From positions 1-64,000 of the forward strand of contig AJWJ01000008.1 of the NCBI GenBank assembly GCA_000277445.1: a stretch of DNA of 64,000 bases. The letters are read 5' to 3'. Shown here piece after piece: positions 42,649 to 53,705 of this stretch. The notes under the pieces were generated by a model. It was given only the letters and a program-made list of their open reading frames with translations, was not told where the DNA came from and ran no database searches. A program made the translations under genes and the position numbers. The stretch comes from Polysphondylium violaceum. Lineage: Eukaryota; Evosea; Eumycetozoa; Dictyosteliales; Dictyosteliaceae. Position 1 is the stretch's first letter, and the number at the start of each line of letters is the position of its first letter.

Positions 42649-45203
42649 TCAAGTTGTCTTTTTTACATTATATGTTTTCACGCCATTCTTTACCGATGTT
42701 GTAGTTGCTGGTCTTTTTTTATATTTTGCTGGGGATGGTGTTTTTGGCGTTGATGCTTTTCTTGTGTATGATCTTTTTGGTTTTGCTGGTGATGAATTAC
42801 TGTTGTTGTTATATGTATTAGAAGTGGTGGTGGTAGTGGTAGTATTATTATGGAATTGAAGAGTGCCAACTCTATTACTTTTATAAGCATTACTATTATA
42901 GTTATTGTTATTATTATTACTATTATTGTTATTATTATTATTGGTAAAAGTTGAGCCAGTTGCGAGCGGACATGAACTAAAAGTACATTTAAAACAAGGG
43001 AATGGTTGAGATTTATCTTGTACAAAAGCAGGATGATTTAATCTACAATGGGGACAAACATTATAGGGTCTTTTATCGGGACTGGATTGAATCTCCAAAG
43101 CTTGGTATTTACATATTGGACAGATATGATTGGATGGTCTGATTTCACCGTTATTTGGTAAAGGTGTTACTATTTTACAAGAATTACAAAAGAGTATTCT
43201 TTTGTGACCATCTAGTTTGAGATCCATCATAGCTTGACATTTGCCACATTTTGAAAAGTTTGGCGCTGCTACTGTGATTTGACTGCCATAGGGATCATAG
43301 TGTTGAGAGAACGCTCGGTCAAAGCAGGCAACATTGTCCATGGCCAATGTAAATAGGTTTCTGTATTTATTGATAGTGTCGTCGAGTACCTGTTGTTTGG
43401 TTTTACGACCAGCACTAATTTGTGCAACGTCTGCCTCAATCTGTGCACGAAGATCGGGTTTGGAGAATTCAAATCCCATGAGATCGTAGGCGACAATCAA
43501 AGAGGTGCCGAGAATGGTTGGTTTGAATGCGTTGTCAATCTTTTCGACATACCCTCTGTCTTGAATGGTTTTGATATGTTGCGCCATAGTGGCATCGGTG
43601 CCGATTTTGTCTCTGTCCATTGCCGAGAGCAGCTCTGTTTCTTTGATGAGATGGGGTGCTGTTGTTTTGCCATCTATGAGTTTAATTTCAGAGGGTGTGT
43701 ATGTCTCTCCTTGCTGAAAGGGTGGAATAGAGTGCTCTGATCTTTTGTCGTATTTGTAAACCTCCAAGTAACCCAATCGAACCAACATTGAGCCTGTTTC
43801 AGAGAATGTTTCGCCGGCGATATCAATGGTAACTGTTGTGTTGGCAAAGATCGAGTCTTGGGAACAACATGCGAGGAATCTACGAGCGATGAGTTCATAG
43901 AGAGCTTTTTTGTCACCGTCCAATCCGTTTCCGGGAGCAGTGGGATGGATGGGGGGATGAGAGTTATCGTTGTTCTTTCCTACCTTGGGCTCGGTAAACT
44001 CGCCCTCCAACAGCTTTGCTGCATATCTGCCCCACTCGTTGCTGCCGAGTTGGTGTCTAATCAGTCCTTTTAAGTCTGTACCCTTTTCAAAGGAATCTGT
44101 CTCTGTTCTGGGATAGCTAATCAAACCTTTATTGTAGAGCTCCTCTGCCAAAGCCATTGTTTTATCTGACGATAGTCTTAGTTTGCTTGATGCCAGCTTC
44201 TGCATCTCTATTGTTGTGAGGGGCAATGGTCTGAATCTATTCTCTCGCTTGGTGATATCAGTGACGGTGGCGGTGGGTCTGTCGAGGATCATCTCGTAAA
44301 ACATAAATGCACTCGAGTAGTCAAACAATCTCTTTCGCTTCCAGCTGAAATCCACCTTGGTGACCTTGTCATCCAAGGGATTCAGCTTTTCAATCTGGAC
44401 TGTTATCGTCCAAAACTCTTCGGGTACGAAATTAATGATCCTCAGATACCTGTCGACCACGAACCCCAGCGTAGGAAACTGACACGGACCATAGCTGATG
44501 GGCGTGTTGTTGCCATTGTCAATAGTGAATTTACCTTTGAGATACTTTGTTTGAAATCTAGTAAACGCTGCACCTATTCTAAGATCAATCTCTATTCTCG
44601 CATCGACTGCAATCGAGTCCTTTTCATTTGGTTCTTTTAAATCCTCGCACGCTCTCTTTATCGCGTTGGGGATAATGGCCGAGAACCGAGCTCTCCACAC
44701 TCTAAGTGTTCTCTTTACACTCTTGCACACATCCAATACTTCAAATGCTATATTTTCACCTTCTTTATCACAATCCAACCATAATATTAAAACATCGGCT
44801 CTTCTAGCTTCGTCTTTTAGCTGCTGTTCTATTTTCTTTTTATCGTCTGGTACAAATTTAATGATATCAACATGAAACAAATCGATTGGTTGACAAGCTG
44901 ACCATTCATTGTTTGGACTCTTTATATCTGTCGATTTTAAATGACCAATGACCGATGTAAATACCATATCACATTCTTGTCCAAATATTTTATACTTGAA
45001 TTCAAATATAGGATTATATTGTGATTTTCCTTGTTTCTATTGTTATGTGTATTAAATACCCTCTATATTAATAACAATATACCTACAACAAACACAGATA
45101 GATGCACTGCTTCATTACTTACCTTTGATGATTTTCTATTTGATAAAATACTTTGAATTTCATTTGCTGCTGATGGTTTTTCAGCAACATTTAATACTCT
45201 CAT
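42649..45203 (-). CDS. top3: DNA topoisomerase III (type IA), TOP3-alpha-like
   Basis: Two exons, 45203-45123 and 45036-42649 (86-bp intron, phase 0), give 822 aa. It relaxes single-stranded or hemicatenated DNA and acts with RecQ helicases and RMI1. Exon 1 encodes the TOPRIM start MRVLNVAEKPSAANEI; TOPRIM continues with LILWLDCDKEGENIAFEV. ISYGPCQFPTLGFVV is alpha-like. The catalytic tyrosine is in LISYPRTETD near residue 335. The C-terminus has several CxxC zinc-finger pairs (CGKC...CNSC, CPICK...CPHC, CFKC) and a basic Asn/Thr-rich tail ending KTYNVKKTT, probably nuclear. The first exon lies outside the long open frame and was identified from the TOPRIM sequence. Confidence 0.96.
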
Positions 45204-45410
45204 TATATATCTATCTATCTATCTCTATGCTTCTCTTTTATCTCTACATGTATTTGTCTATCATTATCTGTCGAGTTTTATGAGAAAAAGAAGATGCGAA
45301 AAAAAATTCAAATAAAAAAAAAAAAAAATTCTTAGAAAAAAATACAACACAAATAAATTACCAAAGTTATATTGGGTATACTCTATATTATATTTATATA
45401 TATTGTTTAT

Positions 45411-47116
45411 TTAATCATAACCAATTAATAATAAATCTTCAAATACCTTTAGTGTTGCGTGATCAAAACCACATTCTTGAATCAACATCTTATCAAACAA
45501 GGGTGTGTTTGTGAGGTATTGTTGTTTGATGTTTTCGTGAGCGTGAGACAAGGATTTGATGAATATCAGTATGATCATCTTCCAGTGCACTCGGTTTAGC
45601 GATGGTATTGATTTCGATAGATTAAAGGTGTCGACTATATTTGACAGATTGTCTTTGACAGAGATTGTGAATTTCAACTCGGACAAGACGCTGTCGTACA
45701 CATTACTAAGATGAAAGTGGAGTGCACTCTTTATCTGAAAGTTTTGGTCTAATATATACTCGTAGGGTGGCGTTACACTGCTTTGAAGATACACGCTGGT
45801 GTGTTTGGTGTAGAATTGGCTAAGGGCAGAGTAGATCATGTGGTAGTTGGATGGTACAAAACTCTTTTCAAAGCCTGTTGATCGGGGTACAATGTAATTG
45901 GTTATATCAAAATCTTCTTCTTCTTCATCGTCGTCATCGTCGTCCTCATCGTCATCCTCTTGATCATCAATTTCTATATCATGACTATTAATCTCTTCTT
46001 CCACCTTTAATTCATTGTCTAAATCTTCTAAATCTGAATCCAACTCATCCTCTCTAATACTGCTGTTGTCTTGGTATTGATTAATTTCTATTTGTTTGGT
46101 AGATTTCTGTTCCTGTTGTTTTTGATTACTATTATTACTACTCTCTTTCTTTTTAATTGGTGGGGGTGTATTCATTTCTACATCTTGATTTAAATTTATA
46201 TTTGATACAGCAGTTGCCAATATAGTATCTGTTGTTGTTACTGTTGCTGCTATTGTCGTCGATGGCACTGAATCATTTAATTTAGTTATATTATTATATT
46301 CTTTACTAGGGGGCACCAAACTAGCATTCTCATTCTCTGTAATCTTTAAACTTTTCCTATTGTTATCATAATATTGTATATTAATATACATTGCTGTTGT
46401 TGTTTATATTATCATAACAATAACAAATACATACTCAAAACTATTTAATACACCCATTGGTATATCTTTACCCTGTAGACCAGTGGATGCAGCTGGCTTG
46501 GTTTTAGATTCACGAAGATAAACAGGTGTTTCATCTAGAGTTGATTGATACAATTTAGATTCAATGAGACAATGCTCTGAACAAAACATTGACAACTCTT
46601 CTACATTATACACCTTTTGTTGTTTGATTGAAATCAAATACTTTTGATTAAACTTGTTTAAAGGCAATGGGTTTGGACAAATAGGATAGCCACACTTTTC
46701 AGCATACGATCTCTCATTGACAATATCTTGATAATGATTGGGTTGTAATAAATGATACTATTATATGATACTGTTAGTATTCTCTCTACCTCACCTATCT
46801 AATTCTACACTACGTACCCAATGTTCTTTTAATTCAATAGCAGTCGTTTGATTTTCTAATAAATAAAGTTGAGCCTCAAATATCTCTTTCTCGACTGCGG
46901 CTTTCTTTTCCAATGATCTTTTCAACACATCTGCCTTTTTCTGTACATTTGGATTGTTCTGACTCTGATGGTGTGTTTGCTGCTGCTGTTGCTGTTGTTG
47001 GTGATGATGTTGTGAACTTGCGGCTGAACTCGTGGTTGCCAATCTTTTCTTTACTACTTTTTAATTACCCTCACCTTTGGTTTGGGTACCACTGTACTAT
47101 TCATTTCTTTATTCAT
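45411..47116 (-). CDS. rpap2: RPAP2/Rtr1 RNA polymerase II CTD phosphatase
   Basis: Exons are about 47116-46818, 46757-46435 and 46356-45411 (introns 60 and 78 bp), about 522 aa if exon 1 is read through. RPAP2/Rtr1 binds RNA polymerase II and removes Ser5 phosphate from its CTD. The RTR1 zinc signature is clear: ERSYAEKCGYPICPNPL, and YNVEELSMFCSEHCLIES, followed by TPVYLR. A His/Gln-rich run is near the start and a Glu/Asp-rich spacer precedes the C-terminal helical region. Within the first 25 codons the frame shifts by one base at an A5 run near 47060 (T5 on the plus strand); one more A would give a continuous basic N-terminus. I read this as a likely sequencing or assembly error. Confidence 0.85.
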
Positions 47117-47802
47117 TCTAGTCTATAAAACTCTGTGTGTCTGTGTCTGTGTGTTGTGTGTGCGTCTATCTCTGTCTCTCTACATATATTTACACTCCTT
47201 GCTGCTGTCATACAAATAAATAAATGAATATATTTATTTTTTTTTATTTTTTTTTATTTTTTTTTTTTACACTTTATGTCATCGCCCCAATTAAAGACAC
47301 CACATAGACAAGGTTTTATTCAAACTCAATAAGAAGATATATCTTTTACTCAATAATAGTTGTATGGTGTGTGTCTATATTTGTGTATCTCAAGTTTCTT
47401 ATGGATTCAGGCAAGATAGTAAATGTTTTTATTTATAATAGACTCACCTGGCCAGCGACATTGCCAATGTCTATCGATATATCTGGATAAATAAATCTCA
47501 TATCTAGATCTATTTATAACTCTCTAGTAATAACACACACATTCTCGCACAATTTTTTGCCTGAAAAAAATTCGCTGAAAAAAATTCACAAAAAAAAAAA
47601 ATAGAAATCATTTGAAAATAATTGAGAAAGGGGTGAGCGGGGGCGAAATGAAAAAAACATCACACTGAACTGATCACTATTTATTCACGATCACTGTAAT
47701 TTTTATTTGTATTTTTATTTTGTACTATTATTGTTTTATTACTATATCTATATAGTTATTTTTATTTTATTTTTATTTTTTATATCTCCTCATCATAAAT
47801 AA
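47117..47802. promoter_or_regulatory. Divergent intergenic region between RPAP2 and CUE gene
   Basis: Holds the promoters of both outward-pointing genes. It has a GT-rich patch near 47128-47165, T-runs near 47240-47270 and A-runs near 47585. No gene is supported. Confidence 0.35.
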
Positions 47803-49104
47803 ATGTCATTCTTTTTTAATAAAAAACAACCGGAAATGTTTAGAATATCACCCTATGATAAGGAAAGAAAGATTGAACAAGTCTTGACAATGTTTCCTCT
47901 TTTGTCAAGAGACCATTTCTTGTACTCAACCATGGACAGATGCAATTGGGATTTAAATAGTTCATTGGAATTCCTCCAACGTAGACATGACTACTTGGCT
48001 CAAGAACAACTCAACATTGAGCGTAGAATCACCGATGCCCGTCTCAAGAGAGAAGAAGAGGAACGAAAACGTCAAAGAGAAATGAACAATTTGGCCAAAT
48101 TGAGAGATATTTTTGGAAATAAATTCACCACCTCAGAGTACAGTCGTGCTCTCTATGACTATCGTCAAGACGTCGAAGGCGCCACCAACCACTTAATGGC
48201 CGAGGCTGAAAGAAGAGAGTACAGAGAGGAACGTGACCGTCAATCCCGTTTTGAACGTGAAGAGCGTGATCGTATTGCCCGTCTTGAACGTGAAGAGCGT
48301 GATCGTATTTCCCGTTTTGAACGTGAGGAACGTGAACGTCAAGCTCGTCTTGATGAGGAGGACCGTATTCGTAGACGTAGAGAAAGAGAGGCTGTTGAGA
48401 GAGCTGAAAGAGATAAAAAGAGAATCAACGATCTCTTGCTCGAACTCAAATACCAACCACTTGAAAACAAAGTTGAGTTGGCTCAAACTAAACTTTTCCA
48501 AGATGTTGTCAAGGATTTTGGTCGTCTTATGGACTCTGATTTGGTTCATCCACAATATTCCACCTTGCCAATCGCCCAACCAGCTCCAATGGTTTTACCT
48601 CAACCAATTCAAAAACCATTTTATCAACCACCTGCCGTCAACAACAATGGTCCATATTTTTCCCCACAACCAGCTGGAGTCAATCCACAAACCACTTGTT
48701 GGGTTCCTCAACCAATATCATCATCTCCACCACCTCAATATAACTTTGGTGTAGCCACTACCAACAACAACAACAACAATGGTAATGTTTCATTTGCTCA
48801 TTTGGATCCTTTCAATGCCAATGTCCCAACTCCAGCCAACCCATTCACCAACAATGTCAAGGCTATTACCACCACACCCAACAACACCAACAATACCACT
48901 CTCTCTGTTCCAACTCAAAACAACAACAACAATGTTGAACACATTGAAACTCTTATCAAACCATTAAAGGAAATGTTCCCAACCCTCTCTGATGAAGTCA
49001 TTAGATTTGTTTTAGTTTCCAATGACTCTATTTCATCTGTTGTCCAAAACCTTTTAGACATCAGCACCAAAGTCTCAAACAACAAGACCAACAACAATCA
49101 ATAA
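47803..49104 (+). CDS. CUE-like ubiquitin-binding coiled-coil protein
   Basis: This 433-aa single-exon protein has CUE-type segments at both ends. The first, KIEQVLTMFPLLSRDHFLYSTMDRCNWDLNSSLEFL (about residues 24-60), has the MFP...L pattern, and the last, IKPLKEMFPTLSDEVIRFVLVSNDSISSVVQNLLD, has both MFP and a closing LL. Between them is a strongly charged coiled coil with 11-residue Glu/Arg repeats (about 150-185), then a Pro/Gln/Asn-rich disordered stretch. CUE domains bind ubiquitin and often serve in endocytic or ER quality control. No enzyme domain is visible, so it is best seen as a ubiquitin-binding adaptor (inference). Confidence 0.8.
   Translation: MSFFFNKKQPEMFRISPYDKERKIEQVLTMFPLLSRDHFLYSTMDRCNWDLNSSLEFLQRRHDYLAQEQLNIERRITDARLKREEEERKRQREMNNLAKLRDIFGNKFTTSEYSRALYDYRQDVEGATNHLMAEAERREYREERDRQSRFEREERDRIARLEREERDRISRFEREERERQARLDEEDRIRRRREREAVERAERDKKRINDLLLELKYQPLENKVELAQTKLFQDVVKDFGRLMDSDLVHPQYSTLPIAQPAPMVLPQPIQKPFYQPPAVNNNGPYFSPQPAGVNPQTTCWVPQPISSSPPPQYNFGVATTNNNNNNGNVSFAHLDPFNANVPTPANPFTNNVKAITTTPNNTNNTTLSVPTQNNNNNVEHIETLIKPLKEMFPTLSDEVIRFVLVSNDSISSVVQNLLDISTKVSNNKTNNNQ
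48247..48345 (+). repeat. Three tandem 33-bp repeats
   Basis: Three near-identical units of 33 bp each encode an 11-residue block like RFEREERDRIA. Units lie at 48247-48279, 48280-48312 and 48313-48345. Low divergence at DNA level indicates recent tandem duplication inside the CUE protein's coiled coil. Confidence 0.8.
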
Positions 49105-49956
49105 GGTGTCGTGTCCTCCAATGTAAATAAACTTCTTTTCTTTGTACATAGCTTAAAAGAAATCCTATTTAGATCATTTATTCTTTTGTTTATCTCAATA
49201 AACACTATCAACAAGATCTAGATCACTTTACCAATCTTGATGTGGAACTTCATATGACCAAATTTTATTTTATTTTATTTTTCTTTTTTTTCTTTTTTTT
49301 TTTTTTTTCGTTTTTTTTTTCTTTCCCCATCTGCCTCGGTTAAAAAAAAATTTTTTGGGCATTCATTTTTTTCATCATACTCTATCCGATTAATGTAAGT
49401 CTATTTCTATCATATGTTATTTAGAGAATAGTCCAACTAGAGTGTATATTGTTTTTATATGATGAATAAAAAAATCTTTAGTCAATTCCTTTAACCTGAA
49501 AAAAAAGCTGATTATAATGATTTTTCCATTCCTGACACTATCACAAACAAATATATACACTCGCTATTCTTTTGAATAACAATGTATTATTATCAATGCA
49601 AAAACATTTCTAACCTTTTGTTATTTCATTATCCAGAAACATCTTTTATTTCCAAATTCTAAATCAAATATGATAAATAAAATCATTACACTAAATTTAA
49701 AAACTAAAACTAAAATTAAATTCGTATTTTATTTCTTTTTTCTTTTCTATTCTTATATCTGAGTATTATTTCCGCTTGTGGCATATGCATGCTAGCCAAC
49801 ACCCTTGTTTCCGCCTTTTGGTTGGAGGGTGTGTTGAAAAAAAAACAACACTGAGTTCAAAAAAAATAAAATAAAAAAAAAATAAAAAAAAAGTTTTCAT
49901 TTTCATTTTTTCATTGATCATATATCTATTGTGTATATATAATAAAGAAGTAAAGG
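49105..49956. other. Intergenic region upstream of SDHC
   Basis: Contains T-runs (49270-49320), A-runs (49340-49350, 49860-49890) and the leader of SDHC. No gene is supported. Confidence 0.35.
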
Positions 49957-50893
49957 ATGTTTGGAAGATCATTATATGTGTTAACAACAAGAAGTGTCAC
50001 CAAGAGTGCTATCCCAATGGGTAGACAAGGTACCTTTTTAGCTTTAAACAACCTCAACACTATCAGCAACAGCAGCAACAACAAATTAGCAATGGTTAAC
50101 AACTATTCTACCCAAGCACCAAAATTCACCATGACTGAAAAGAAAATTGAAGAAGTCGTCACTCCAAAGAGAGCTACTTCACCACATTTAACCATCTACA
50201 AATTCCCAATGCCAGCCGTTATGTCAATTTTCCATCGTGCTACTGGTATTGCTTTGGGTTTAGGTAGGTAGTAAACAAATTAATGAGCTTGGACGATGAA
50301 GTGATGATGATAATGATGATGATGATGATTGTGACGAATAAGCAACAGCAAAAACAACAGCAATCAAAAGAAATCAGCAGTATCATCAACATCATATGAC
50401 ATTTTGATAAAAGGTTTCGATAGTTTCTAATTCATTATCATCATTAATATAATGAACAGGTGTTGCCGCTGTTTGTGGTATCAGTCTTTTTGCTCCACAT
50501 GATCCAACTTATTATATTGAATTATTCAAAACTCAATACCCATTCTTGGTTATCCCTGCTAAATTCATTGTTTCATATCCAATTCTTTATCATTTTTCAA
50601 CTGGTGTTAGACATCTTGTAAGTAGATTTATACAAGGACTATAGATGTGTAGTAATAGTCGTAGTTGAGTAGCAATAATTTAGCCTATAGTAGTAATAAT
50701 AATTCCACTATCACCATTACCAAACCTACTACAACAATGTTAAACATCAAATATACTAATATAACCAACTAAACAACATTAGGTTTGGGATGAAACCTGT
50801 AAAGGTATTACCACTAAACAAGTCGAAAAGACTGGTATGATGATTCTTGCCATCACTGGTGCCGTTGCCGTTGTCTTGTCTTTTATGAACTAA
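49957..50893 (+). CDS. sdhC: Succinate dehydrogenase cytochrome b subunit (SDHC)
   Basis: Three exons, 49957-50263, 50460-50617 and 50783-50893, join to 191 aa. SDHC is a membrane anchor of complex II in the inner mitochondrial membrane and binds heme b and ubiquinone. The N-terminal 65 residues are basic and Ser/Asn-rich, as in a presequence. The signatures [23 protein letters not shown] and, at the second intron junction, [14 protein letters not shown] carry the quinone-site Ser/Arg and the heme His. Three transmembrane helices follow the family layout. Introns are 196 and 165 bp, longer than most here. Confidence 0.96.
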
Positions 50894-51096
50894 ACTTTTT
50901 TTAAATCTACTTTTTCATCATCGTATTCAAACAAAAAAAAAACAAAACAATAACAAAAAACAAAAGATATTATATAAAGTTATAAATGACTATTATTTGT
51001 TAACAAAACAATACCGCTATTATTTATTTATTATTTGTTTGTTGTTTGCTGATCTCGTTACTATGACTATGACTAATATAAATATCTATATATTTC

Positions 51097-52431
51097 TTAT
51101 TCTACTTTTTTCTTTTTGAATGGATCAGAGTAAAGGAATGTACCGACAAACACCAACACAGTACTTATCCATAGTGTGGGTGGGAAGGGATTGTTGAAAT
51201 AGATTACAGAGATAATAATACTAAGGAATTTACGAATACTAATCACCAGTGTACATGTCAATGTACTTGTTTTTCCTGTTAAAATAAATACTCCTTGAAT
51301 ACAAATGTATCTAATTTGTGCACAATATGAGGAATTAGTAACTAATACGACACCATTAAACATCTCTATTTGTTGTATATTATACACTTACTGAGTTATA
51401 ACATTTAAAAATAAATAGACCCAGAGAGAAGGATATGATCCTAACCCAAAGGGTAGGTCCAATAGACTTGATTGATTGTTGATCATCATATGATTATATA
51501 AATCCTCTTTGAAAATTAAAAAAAATGGTAATGGTAATACATGCTATCATATCATCGATGATGGTATTGATGTTAGTAGTGATAACCAATGATAGCAATA
51601 GCCAACAACAATACATACAGTGTAAAATATAGTTTCTTTATGACGATCTTTTCCATAGATATTATACGTGTGTTCTTGGATTAGGCCCAAGACCGAAGAC
51701 ATAAACATGGCAAATGTCAACATCAACAATCCAAGTACAAATACAAATGTATCTTTTTCTTTACCCATTCCAAAATCTTTTTTCTAAGTGTTGTTGTTGT
51801 TGTTGTTGTTAGTATGGTTGGTATTGGTAAGAGTATGGTAGTAGTGTGCGTGATGTATATTTACATGATCAGGGGCAGAACTAATGGTGGCAATAATAAT
51901 GCCAACGGTGACCATAGATAGACTTATAATTTGTTTAAATGTATATTTCTTTTTCCAAAACAGAGTGCCAATGACGACAGTTGATATCATTGAACTTGAT
52001 CTGAAAATCATGTGAAAAGGTAAAGCAATATCATAGTCCAATGCCAGATTATTTAAAACCGATACCGAAAAGAACACCAATATCATCAATAAATATATTT
52101 TCATTGGTATCTTTCTCTGTTCAAATCCAACGGGTTTATAAAATGGTCCACCCACATGTTTCCACTTGATGTTGTTGAAAAACGATATGATGGCAACTAC
52201 TAAAAATTGAAAAAAGGTGATTAAATTACCTTGTGATTGTGATGATCTTGGTATATGAATAACATGGTATTAGTGTTGGTGTGTCTATATAGTACATATC
52301 TTGAAGGATAGATATATATGGTGATGTTTATTGACATACTTTATAATAAGTTCTAATGTTACAACATTTGTACAACATCCAACCATAATCATTGATATTG
52401 GTATCAATGATGAGAAAGGGTCGAATATCAT
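51097..52431 (-). CDS. slc35b4: Nucleotide-sugar transporter, SLC35B4/Yea4-like
   Basis: Five exons, 52431-52340, 52246-51865, 51783-51619, 51543-51392 and 51310-51097, join in phase to 334 aa. The best match recalled is SLC35B4, a UDP-GlcNAc/UDP-xylose transporter of ER or Golgi. Shared landmarks in order are VGCCTNVVTLELI, GNLITFFQFLVVA, SVSVLNNLALDYDIALPFHMIFRSSSM, FYT|HVLPLPFF, VITQ|YICIQGVFILTGKTSTLTCTLV and the last TM. About ten membrane segments are expected. The tail is KKKKVE, whose KKxx form is an ER retrieval signal. Each exon falls in a different open frame; the introns (75-93 bp) were set by phase and by family continuity. Confidence 0.92.
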
Positions 52432-52628
52432 GTCTATTTATATATATTTATACAGACAAGGGTGTAATGAATATTTTATGAAAGTTGGTCGTTTTTTGCA
52501 AATCTCAAAATGAATTCGTTTTTTTTTTTTTTTTTTTTTTTTCAATTTCATTTCGCTTTTTTTCGATCATTTCAATTTATCTTTTTTCTGCAAAAATATA
52601 CATATACATATACATATATCTCTAGATC

Positions 52629-53465
52629 ATGAACTTTAATCAGTTTTTCAATAGACTTAGATACACAGCATCACAGTTTGCTCGTAGAAATTACTCGAGT
52701 CATTCAATATCAAATTCACAGATTGCCAAAGAGCATCCACAACCCAAACCAAAGAAATCGATGGCTTTGAGAGTGTTGGGATTGGTCGTGGTCTCAAAGG
52801 TGGCATACGACACTACAAATACAGTGATGGCATATTACAAGGGCAATAAGGCCTTGGACACCGTTCTCCAAGAGACATGGAACGAGGCCATATACCCCGT
52901 GTACCAATTTGCCATTCAAGATAAATCCATTGTCGCCGAGTTGGGATCCCCCGTCTCGCTCGGAAAACCAGAGTCACAATCCACCTCACCCATCACCGAG
53001 GTGTCGCGTGATTTCCAAGTGGGCTTTTATGTGCCCAAGCCCCTCAAAGACGTTGACACATGGTACCTCAACTCGATCCCTCAACTCAGCAACAACACTG
53101 CCACCAAAGGCACCATTCACAACGACAAACAAAAAAAAGAGCACCAAGACAAGGTGATCGCCAGCATGAAGACTAAATTACTCGGACAACAATTCAACGC
53201 TGACCTCTTGATAGAAAACGCCGAATGTCTCCCCTTTTTAGTGCCCTACCAAAACAAGACCCTCTTTGCCTTTCCATACGGCGAAACCACCTCCAACCTC
53301 TCGATCCCCATCAAAGGCTCCAAAAAGAGTGCATCCATCGTTGTCACACTCTATGCCAACGACGACAAATGGCAAATCAGATCCGCTGCCGTCGTTTTTG
53401 AAAACAACAAAAAAGTTGAAATCATTCAACCAAACGTCCAAGACAGTTATTTAAATAAAAAGTAA
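52629..53465 (+). CDS. Mitochondrial membrane protein, possibly Coa1/Tim21-like
   Basis: This 278-aa single-exon protein has a basic, acid-free N-terminus rich in Arg, Ser and aromatic residues (FFNRLRYTASQFARRNYSSHS), typical of a mitochondrial presequence. A likely membrane helix follows (MALRVLGLVVVSKVAYDTT, about residues 46-64). The soluble remainder includes VAELGSPVSLG and ends in repeated strands (ASIVVTLYANDDKWQIRSAAVVFEN). That LGSPV... and GSKKSASIVV..W...  pattern recalls the Coa1/Tim21 fold, but this is a weak call. Its middle is notably richer in C-ending codons than its neighbours. If correct, it would act in cytochrome oxidase assembly or protein import at the inner membrane. 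Confidence 0.65.
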   Translation: MNFNQFFNRLRYTASQFARRNYSSHSISNSQIAKEHPQPKPKKSMALRVLGLVVVSKVAYDTTNTVMAYYKGNKALDTVLQETWNEAIYPVYQFAIQDKSIVAELGSPVSLGKPESQSTSPITEVSRDFQVGFYVPKPLKDVDTWYLNSIPQLSNNTATKGTIHNDKQKKEHQDKVIASMKTKLLGQQFNADLLIENAECLPFLVPYQNKTLFAFPYGETTSNLSIPIKGSKKSASIVVTLYANDDKWQIRSAAVVFENNKKVEIIQPNVQDSYLNKK

Positions 53466-53705
53466 TCATATAATATATATCTACTCCCACAATGTGTATA
53501 TTTGGTCATGTCACCTGCATGGAAACAAAAAGTTGGACGAAATCGATTTCTTTTTTTTAAAAAAAATAAAAATAAATTTTTTCAATCACAAACTTTTTTG
53601 TGTAGGAGCAAACGGGAATCACCCATCAATCATTTTACATAGATATATCTATTTAGACAGAGTGTGTGTGTATAGTATAGATCCTTTGTGTAATATTACA
53701 TAGAG

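Noticed and set aside
53480-53560. DUSE-like element CTCCCACAA near the end of the 52629 gene
   Set aside because: It differs from the dictyostelid upstream element at the first base, and no class I RNA or snRNA body with its conserved ending follows at the right distance.
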